From: Salinicola halophyticus
GTDB taxonomy: Bacteria > Pseudomonadota > Gammaproteobacteria > Pseudomonadales > Halomonadaceae
Reading direction: 5' to 3'
Assembly: GCF_003206695.1 (NCBI RefSeq)
Contig: NZ_PZJN01000009.1
Location: 310,001 to 374,000 of the forward strand
DNA: 64,000 bases
The notes beneath the pieces are model-generated. The model was not told the DNA's origin. It did no database searches and saw nothing but the letters and a program-made list of their open reading frames with translations. The translations under genes were made by a program, and so were the position numbers. Shown here one piece after another: positions 58,682 through 64,000 of this stretch (positions within the stretch are counted from its first letter, which is position 1; each line of letters starts with the position of its first letter).

Positions 58682-60019
58682 ATGTTACCCGAGCCGTTAC
58701 CGCGTCCCGCGGCCATCTCGATGGAAGAGTTCGCCGCCCGCCGCGAGCGCCTGATGGCCGAATTGCCGGAAGGCAGCGCCGTACTGCTGCCGGGCGCTGC
58801 GCTCAAGACGCGCAATCACGACAGCGAATACACGTTCCGTCAGAACAGCGACTTCCATTATCTGTGCGGATTCCCCGAACCCGATGCGCTGTTGCTGTTG
58901 TTGCCCGGCCGTGAAGCGGGCGAGGCGATTCTCTATTGCCAGGAGAAGGATCCCGAGAAAGAGGCCTGGACCGGGATTCGCATCGGCCCCGAAGTGGCCG
59001 TGAGCGACTACGGCATGGATGAGGCTTTCGACAATACCCAGCGATCCAGCCTGACTGAACTGCTGGATGGTCGCTCAAGCCTCTATCTGCCGCTGGCCGA
59101 TGCCGGTGCCATGGGCATTGCCGAGGGCGTGCGCGCCCAGTTGAGTGCCCGCGCGCGGCGGGGCGCGGTCGCGCCTACCCGGTTTGCCGATGTCAGCGCC
59201 CTGGTTCACGAACTCCGCCTGACCAAGAGCGAGGCCGAACTGGCGCTGATGCGTCACGCCGCGCAGATCAGCGCGCTGGCGCACTGCCGGGCCATGCACG
59301 CCAGCCGTCCCGGCCGCTTCGAATATCAGCTGCAGGCGGAGATCGAGCACGAATTCGTCTGGCACGGGGCGCGGGCGCCGGCCTACGGCACCATCGTCGG
59401 CGGCGGTGCCAACGCCTGCGTGCTGCATTACATCGAAAATGCCGCGCCACTGGCAGACGGCGATCTAGTCCTGATCGACGCCGGCGGCGAGTTCGATCTC
59501 TACGCCGGGGATATCACCCGCACGTTTCCGGTCAATGGCCGTTTCAGTGACGCCCAGCGCGCGCTCTACGACATCGTGCTGGCGGCAGAAGAGCGGGGCG
59601 TGGCGGCGGTCAAACCCGGCGCCACACTGGAAGCCATTCACCAAGGCGTGGTACGAGATCTTACCGCCGGGCTGATCGAACTCGGCTTGCTGGAAGGTGA
59701 GTTGGAAGCGTGCATCGAATCCCAGAGTTTCCGACGATTCTATCTGCACTCGACCTCGCACTGGCTCGGTCTGGACGTTCACGACGTCGGCAGCTATCGG
59801 GTCGACGGCGAGCCACGGCCGCTGGAGCCCGGCATGGTACTGACGGTCGAGCCCGGCCTGTATATCCCCGACGCCGAGGATATTCCGCCACAATATCGCG
59901 GCATCGGGATTCGCATCGAGGACGACGTGGTGGTGACGGAATCCGGCGGTGAAGTACTGACCTCAGGGGTACCCAAGGCAGCGGATGCGATCGAAGCACT
60001 GATGAAAGCCCAGAATTGA
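58682..60019 (+). CDS. pepP: Xaa-Pro aminopeptidase
   Basis: PepP cleaves N-terminal residues that precede proline, using two Mn ions. The 445-residue protein has an N-terminal creatinase-like domain (EYTFRQNSDFHYLCGFPEPDA) and a pita-bread catalytic domain. The metal ligands are visible in LIDAGGEFDLYAGDITRTFP (two aspartates), HSTSHWLGLDVHD (histidine), LTVEPGLYIP and GIGIRIEDDVVV (glutamates). ATG at 58682 follows AGGAGAGAGG. It lies upstream of ubiH, as in most gammaproteobacteria. Confidence 0.96.
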   Translation: MLPEPLPRPAAISMEEFAARRERLMAELPEGSAVLLPGAALKTRNHDSEYTFRQNSDFHYLCGFPEPDALLLLLPGREAGEAILYCQEKDPEKEAWTGIRIGPEVAVSDYGMDEAFDNTQRSSLTELLDGRSSLYLPLADAGAMGIAEGVRAQLSARARRGAVAPTRFADVSALVHELRLTKSEAELALMRHAAQISALAHCRAMHASRPGRFEYQLQAEIEHEFVWHGARAPAYGTIVGGGANACVLHYIENAAPLADGDLVLIDAGGEFDLYAGDITRTFPVNGRFSDAQRALYDIVLAAEERGVAAVKPGATLEAIHQGVVRDLTAGLIELGLLEGELEACIESQSFRRFYLHSTSHWLGLDVHDVGSYRVDGEPRPLEPGMVLTVEPGLYIPDAEDIPPQYRGIGIRIEDDVVVTESGGEVLTSGVPKAADAIEALMKAQN

Positions 60020-60136
60020 TCGTTTTTTGATCGACGCCACTGACGGCGCGAAGATTACGTAAATGATGTAAAGGCGGTGTAGGCCGCGCAAGGGCGGGTT
60101 TTTGAATTTCCAATCGTAACGGAGCGGCGGGCACGG

Positions 60137-61435
60137 ATGGCTCAGACTCGACAACCAACCACGGTCGACGTGGCAATTATCGGCGGCGGCCTGGTGGGCG
60201 CCAGCCTCGCCTGTGCGCTGGGCGACCTCATAGAAGCCGAGCAAGCACGGGCGAATGAGCAAGCACGGGCGGATGAGCGAGCGCGGGCGGATGAGCGAGA
60301 ATCTGGCGGTGAGCCGCGAGCGCCGTTGCGTGTCGCGATCATCGAGCCGCAGCCGCTGCCCAGCGTCGACGAGGTCGGCGCCTATCAGCCCAGCTTCGAT
60401 GCCCGAGCCAGTGCCATCGCCCATGGGTCGCGCCGGCATTTTGAGCAGTTGAAAGTGTGGCCGACGATGCGGGAGCAGGCATCACCGATCCGGCATATCC
60501 ATGTCAGCGAGCGCGGCCACCTGGGGGCGACCCGGCTGCACGCCGATGAACTCGGCGTCGAGGCGCTGGGCTACGTCATTCCCAACGCCTGGATGGGGCG
60601 AGCGCTGCACGCGCGGCTCGATCGGCTGCCGATCGACTGGCACTGCCCGGCGCGGGTCGAGACGCTCGAGCCCGCGCACGGTGGCTATCGCCTCACGCTC
60701 GATACCGGCGAAATCATCCAGGCGGGCCTGACGGTGCTGGCCGACGGAGGACGCTCCGGTTTCAAGGAGCGTCTGGGTATCGAGAGCGACCATCATCCCT
60801 ATCAGCAGACCGCGCTGATCGCCAACGTCGAAATGAGTCGCGCGCACGACGGCTGGGCATTCGAGCGATTCACCCAGGAGGGCCCCATGGCGCTGCTGCC
60901 GCTAACCGGGCGCCGGATGGAGCTGGTCTGGACCCATGAGCAGGGCGACATCGAGGAAGCCCTGGCGCTCCCCGATAGTCTGTTTCTCGACCGCCTGCAG
61001 CGAGCGTTCGGCGACCGTGCCGGGCGTTTTCGTCGGGTGGGCCAGCGGCACGCCTATCCGCTGTCGTTGATCACGGCGCGAGAGACGATCCGCCCGCATC
61101 TGGCCATTCTGGGCAACGCCGCCCATTCGCTGCATCCCGTCGCGGGGCAGGGCTTCAATCTGGCGCTGCGTGGCGTCATGGATCTCGCGGCCGCCATCGA
61201 GACGGCGCGAGCGAACGGTCGCACCGCCGGCGATGCCCGTACGCTGGCGGCATTCGAAGCCAGCCGCACGGCCGACACGCACCAGATCGTACGTTTCAGC
61301 GACGGTCTGATTCGGTTGTTCGGTATCGATCATGCGATGCTCGGCCACACCCGCGCCGCCGGGCTGGTCGGGCTCAATGCGCTCGGACCGTTGCGTCGGA
61401 CGTTGGCACGCCGCGCCATGGGAATCGAACGCTAG
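60137..61435 (+). CDS. ubiH: 2-octaprenyl-6-methoxyphenol hydroxylase UbiH
   Basis: UbiH is an FAD monooxygenase of ubiquinone synthesis. The 432-residue protein has the dinucleotide motif IIGGGLVGASLA (14-25), FDARASAIAHGSRRHFEQL, RAFERFTQ-type segment WAFERFTQEGPMALLPL and LGNAAHSLHPVAGQGFNLALRGVMDLA. It is about 40 residues longer than E. coli UbiH, partly through an in-frame tandem expansion at residues 35-54 in the loop after the first FAD-binding helix. It is followed by ubiI after 26 bp. Confidence 0.94.
   Translation: MAQTRQPTTVDVAIIGGGLVGASLACALGDLIEAEQARANEQARADERARADERESGGEPRAPLRVAIIEPQPLPSVDEVGAYQPSFDARASAIAHGSRRHFEQLKVWPTMREQASPIRHIHVSERGHLGATRLHADELGVEALGYVIPNAWMGRALHARLDRLPIDWHCPARVETLEPAHGGYRLTLDTGEIIQAGLTVLADGGRSGFKERLGIESDHHPYQQTALIANVEMSRAHDGWAFERFTQEGPMALLPLTGRRMELVWTHEQGDIEEALALPDSLFLDRLQRAFGDRAGRFRRVGQRHAYPLSLITARETIRPHLAILGNAAHSLHPVAGQGFNLALRGVMDLAAAIETARANGRTAGDARTLAAFEASRTADTHQIVRFSDGLIRLFGIDHAMLGHTRAAGLVGLNALGPLRRTLARRAMGIER
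60239..60298 (+). repeat. In-frame 18-bp tandem repeat within ubiH
   Basis: Three units encode EQARAN, EQARAD and ERARAD (60239-60256, 60257-60274, 60275-60292), followed by a partial ERES. The unit length keeps the frame, and the insertion falls between the first beta-alpha unit and the second strand of the FAD-binding fold, where extra residues would be tolerated. Confidence 0.85.
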
Positions 61436-61461
61436 GCAAATCCCAGGAGGGAAGACGCGTA

Positions 61462-62760
61462 ATGGATGACAGCGAGGTAGTGATCGTCGGCGGCGGGGTG
61501 GTCGGCTCGACCTTGGCCCTGCTGCTGGGCGAAGCCAACTGGCGAGTGACGATCGTCGATGCGGCGCCGGCACCCGAGGAGATTGACACCTTGGGTCACG
61601 GGAAGCCGGCGCTGCGCGTCAGCGCCTTGACGGCTGCGTCCCGCAGGCTGCTGACGGCACTCGATGTCTGGCCCTGGCTTGCCTCGCGTCGCGTCGCGGC
61701 CTATCGCGGCATGCAGGTCTGGGACGCCGAAGGCAGCGGCGAAATCCGGTTCGATGCCGAAGACGTGGGCGTCGATTCGCTGGGCCACATCGTCGAGAAC
61801 GACCTGCTGCTGGCGGCACTGGCTCAGCGGTTGCAGGCGCTACCCAACGTGGAATGGCTGCATGAGGTGCGCCTGACAAGCTACGTGCGTGAGAAAACGG
61901 CGCGCGGGAACGACGTTGACCGCGAAGACGTTGACCGCGAAGACGTTCGCGATGCCGGCCGCGCGGTGGTCGCGCTGGATAACGGCGAACAGCGCCGGGC
62001 GCCGCTGATCGTCGGGGCCGATGGGGCGAACTCTCCGCTGCGCGGGATGGCCGGGATTCCGGTTCACGAGCGCGACACCGGTCAGGCCGCCATGGTGACC
62101 AGCGTGCGTACCGCCGTCGGCCATGGCGGCATTGCGCGGCAGGCCTTCCTGGCCACCGGGCCGCTGGCGTTTTTGCCGCTGACCATCGAGGGTCGCGACG
62201 ATCACTGCTCGATCGTATGGTCGACCACGCCCGGCGAGGCTCGGCGCCTGACAGCACTGGGCGAGACCGACGAGGGCCGGGCGCAGCTGGGTATCGAGCT
62301 GGCGCAGGGGCTGGGTGGCCGGCTGGGCAACGTCGAGGTTATCGATGCCGCGCCGCACTTCCCGATCACCCAGCGCCATGCTCAGCGCTACGTCGACGAA
62401 GGGTTGGCGCTGGTCGGTGATGCCGCGCACAGTCTGCACCCGCTGGCCGGCCAGGGCGTCAACCTGGGGCTGATGGATGCGGCCGTACTCGCCGAGGAGT
62501 GGATTCGCGCCCGCCGTCGCGGCGCCGAGCCTGGTGATTCGCGCATTCTGGCGCGTTACGAACGTCGTCGACGCAACGAGAACGCTGCCATGCTCGCCGC
62601 CATGCAGGGCTTCCAACGGTTATTCGGTAGTGATCAGCCCGCGCTGCGACTGATTCGCAACTGGGGGCTCTCCGGTGTCGATCGGTTGATGCCGGTCAAG
62701 CGGCTGCTGATCCGTCAGGCGCTGGGCGAATATGGTGATCTGCCCGAGCGGTGTCGGTAG
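61462..62760 (+). CDS. ubiI: FAD-dependent ubiquinone hydroxylase UbiI/VisC-like
   Basis: UbiI hydroxylates the ring at C5 in ubiquinone synthesis. The 432-residue protein has VVIVGGGVVGSTLALLLGEANWRVTIVD at its start, LRVSALTAASRRLLTALDVWPWL, VGADGANSPLRGMAGIP and LVGDAAHSLHPLAGQGVNLGLMDAAVLAE, all FAD-monooxygenase signatures. It follows GGAGGGAAG and ends at a terminator. It too carries a short in-frame repeat (residues 151-163). UbiF is a possible alternative within the same family, but position after ubiH favours UbiI. Confidence 0.92.
   Translation: MDDSEVVIVGGGVVGSTLALLLGEANWRVTIVDAAPAPEEIDTLGHGKPALRVSALTAASRRLLTALDVWPWLASRRVAAYRGMQVWDAEGSGEIRFDAEDVGVDSLGHIVENDLLLAALAQRLQALPNVEWLHEVRLTSYVREKTARGNDVDREDVDREDVRDAGRAVVALDNGEQRRAPLIVGADGANSPLRGMAGIPVHERDTGQAAMVTSVRTAVGHGGIARQAFLATGPLAFLPLTIEGRDDHCSIVWSTTPGEARRLTALGETDEGRAQLGIELAQGLGGRLGNVEVIDAAPHFPITQRHAQRYVDEGLALVGDAAHSLHPLAGQGVNLGLMDAAVLAEEWIRARRRGAEPGDSRILARYERRRRNENAAMLAAMQGFQRLFGSDQPALRLIRNWGLSGVDRLMPVKRLLIRQALGEYGDLPERCR
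61912..61950 (+). repeat. In-frame 15-bp tandem repeat within ubiI
   Basis: GACGTTGACCGCGAA is repeated exactly at 61912-61926 and 61927-61941, followed by GACGTTCGC, encoding DVDRE-DVDRE-DVR in a charged surface loop. Confidence 0.85.
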
Positions 62761-62787
62761 CTGACGCTTCATGATGACAGACCTATC

Positions 62788-62817
62788 AAAAACGGCTGCC
62801 TGAAAGGCAGCCGTTTT
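62788..62817. terminator. Bidirectional terminator between ubiI and the S41 protease gene
   Basis: AAAACGGCTGCC pairs perfectly with GGCAGCCGTTTT around a 5-base loop, with A and T tracts on both sides, so it can serve both convergent genes. Confidence 0.92.
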
Positions 62818-62851
62818 GGTTTGGCGTTCGTTTCCCCGTTCAGGGAGTCAC

Positions 62852-64000
62852 TCAGGGGGATGGCGCCTTGTCGGTGGTGGCGGCCGCACCCGAACGGTTC
62901 CGCTGCACCACATTGAGCGCCTTGAGCAGATTCAGCGCTTCGCTCAGCTGATAATCGTCGGCGGCGACCGGCGTATCCGGGTTGTCGCCGGTGGCAGCGG
63001 GGTCGCCATTCAGTAGATGACCGCGCAGGCTGGATTCACGCAGCTGCAGGCCGCTGTTCTCTTCCACTTCCAGCCGCCCCCTGACCACGCGAACGTCCGG
63101 GGCAATGCCTTCGGCCTGGATCGAGCGCCCGCTGGGCGTGTAGTAGCGCGCTGTGGTGAGCTTGAGCCCATCACCGTTGCCGAGCGGCATCACCTGCTGA
63201 ACCGAGCCCTTGCCGAAGCTGCGCGTGCCCATCAGTACCCCGCGGCCCTGGTCCTGCAGCGCGCCGGCGACGATCTCGGCGGCGGAAGCGCTGCCGCCGT
63301 TGATCAGCACGACCAGTGGCACGTCCGGAGCGGTCGTTTTGGCGTGAGCGGTAAAGCGCATGTCATCGTCCGGGAGGCGGCCCTTGGTGTAGACCACCAG
63401 CCCGCTGGAGAGGAACTGATCGGCCACGTCGACGGCGCTGGAAAGCACGCCGCCGGGATTGTTGCGCAGATCGAGCACCAGCCCTTGCAGCGGGCCCGAC
63501 TCCGTCAACGAGTCGAGCGCGTCGCGGGTCTGCTCGCCGGTGCGGCTCTGGAACTGGCTGATCCGCAGATAGCCGTAACCGGGCTCGACCAGACGGCTGG
63601 AGACGCTCTCCGACTGGATCGACTCGCGCGTCAGTGTCAGATCGCGGGGCGTCTGTTCGCCGTCTCGCAACAGCGTCAACTCGATATCGGTGCCGGCATC
63701 GCCACGCATCAGATCCACGGCTTCCTGCAGGCTCAAGTCGTTGGTCGGGGTGCCGTCGATGGCGACGATGCGATCCCCCGACTGGACGCCGGCGCGGGCG
63801 GCCGGGGTGTCGTCGATCGGTGCGATGACGGTGAGCTGATCGTCACGCAGGCCGACTTCGATGCCGACGCCGCTGAACTCGCCCTCGGTGGTCTCGCGCA
63901 GATTCTGGAACGCATCGGCGTCGAGATATTCCGAGTGCGGGTCGAGCTGGCTGAGCATGCCGCGCATGGCGTTGCGCAGCAGCGTCTTGTCGTCGACCTT
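62852..64000 (-). CDS. ctpA: S41 family C-terminal processing peptidase (5' part cut off by window)
   Basis: Periplasmic CtpA/Prc-type serine proteases trim envelope proteins. The frame stays open to the right edge, so the signal peptide and N-terminus are missing. The visible 382 residues include KVDDKTLLRNAMRGMLSQLDPHSEYLD, a PDZ domain (FSGVGIEVGLRDDQLTVIAPIDDTPAARAGVQSGDRIVAIDG), the core LVLDLRNNPGGVLSSAVDVADQF, and the catalytic serine and lysine in NGGSASAAEIVAGALQD and RSFGKGSVQ. The tail after about residue 320 is variable. It may follow an envC-like gene outside the window. Confidence 0.94.
   Translation of the reverse strand, partial: KVDDKTLLRNAMRGMLSQLDPHSEYLDADAFQNLRETTEGEFSGVGIEVGLRDDQLTVIAPIDDTPAARAGVQSGDRIVAIDGTPTNDLSLQEAVDLMRGDAGTDIELTLLRDGEQTPRDLTLTRESIQSESVSSRLVEPGYGYLRISQFQSRTGEQTRDALDSLTESGPLQGLVLDLRNNPGGVLSSAVDVADQFLSSGLVVYTKGRLPDDDMRFTAHAKTTAPDVPLVVLINGGSASAAEIVAGALQDQGRGVLMGTRSFGKGSVQQVMPLGNGDGLKLTTARYYTPSGRSIQAEGIAPDVRVVRGRLEVEENSGLQLRESSLRGHLLNGDPAATGDNPDTPVAADDYQLSEALNLLKALNVVQRNRSGAAATTDKAPSP

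Overview
The window looks like a contiguous, gene-dense stretch of a high-GC gammaproteobacterial chromosome around the replication origin. The gene order mnmE-yidC-rnpA-rpmH-oriC-dnaA-dnaN-recF-gyrB, the zapA/6S RNA/ygfA and ygfB-pepP-ubiH-ubiI blocks, and a gmhB-glyS-glyQ block like that of Pseudomonas all point to a halophile-type gammaproteobacterium. Halomonadaceae (Halomonas, Salinicola or similar) is my best guess, from general resemblance only. I see no phage, IS element, CRISPR array, rRNA or tRNA gene.

Layout. 1-3185 (minus): mnmE (cut by the window edge), yidC, rnpA, rpmH. 3186-3802: AT-rich origin region with DnaA boxes and divergent rpmH and dnaA promoters. 3803-10409: dnaA, dnaN, recF, gyrB and a strong terminator. 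10791-15077: a glucose/mannose-type ABC importer (binding protein, two permeases, ATPase). 15096-19600: a MocR-type regulator divergent from an APC permease and a GabT-like aminotransferase, with a direct-repeat operator candidate between them. 19634-23624: an ElaA-like acetyltransferase, a PLP-dependent dehydratase, an ExaC-type aldehyde dehydrogenase and an unknown 133-residue protein. 23693-27232: four parS centromere sites interleaved with asmA and gmhB. 27241-30272: glyS and glyQ.

30454-52622 is a large lipopolysaccharide inner-core region with frequent strand changes. It holds heptose precursor synthesis (hldD, hldE, gmhB nearby), heptosyltransferases (waaF, a waaC-like gene), Kdo transfer and phosphorylation (waaA, kdkA), and seven further glycosyltransferases: one GT-A-fold, four GT4, one WaaE-like GT2 and one GT90. 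It also holds an OpgB-like phosphoglycerol transferase, a LapC/YejM-like membrane protein, ddl and an odd ParB-fold-like protein. I see no Wzx/Wzy genes, so it reads as a core-oligosaccharide rather than an O-antigen locus. A quinone-reductase-like dehydrogenase and a divergent HxlR regulator sit inside it.

52556-64000: a histone-deacetylase-family hydrolase, rpiA, ilvA, a 31-residue membrane peptide gene with a near-consensus promoter, ygfA with 6S RNA (ssrS) and zapA, then ygfB, pepP, ubiH, ubiI and the 3' part of an S41 protease gene.

A recurring oddity is a set of short imperfect tandem repeats (units of 14-19 bp), mostly just after stop codons, plus two in-frame expansions inside ubiH and ubiI. 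Most of the window is conserved housekeeping. The observations most worth following are the parS cluster, the LapC-like protein that keeps the metal-binding residues I recall being absent from E. coli YejM, the MocR operator, the ParB-like protein in the LPS region, and the repeats.
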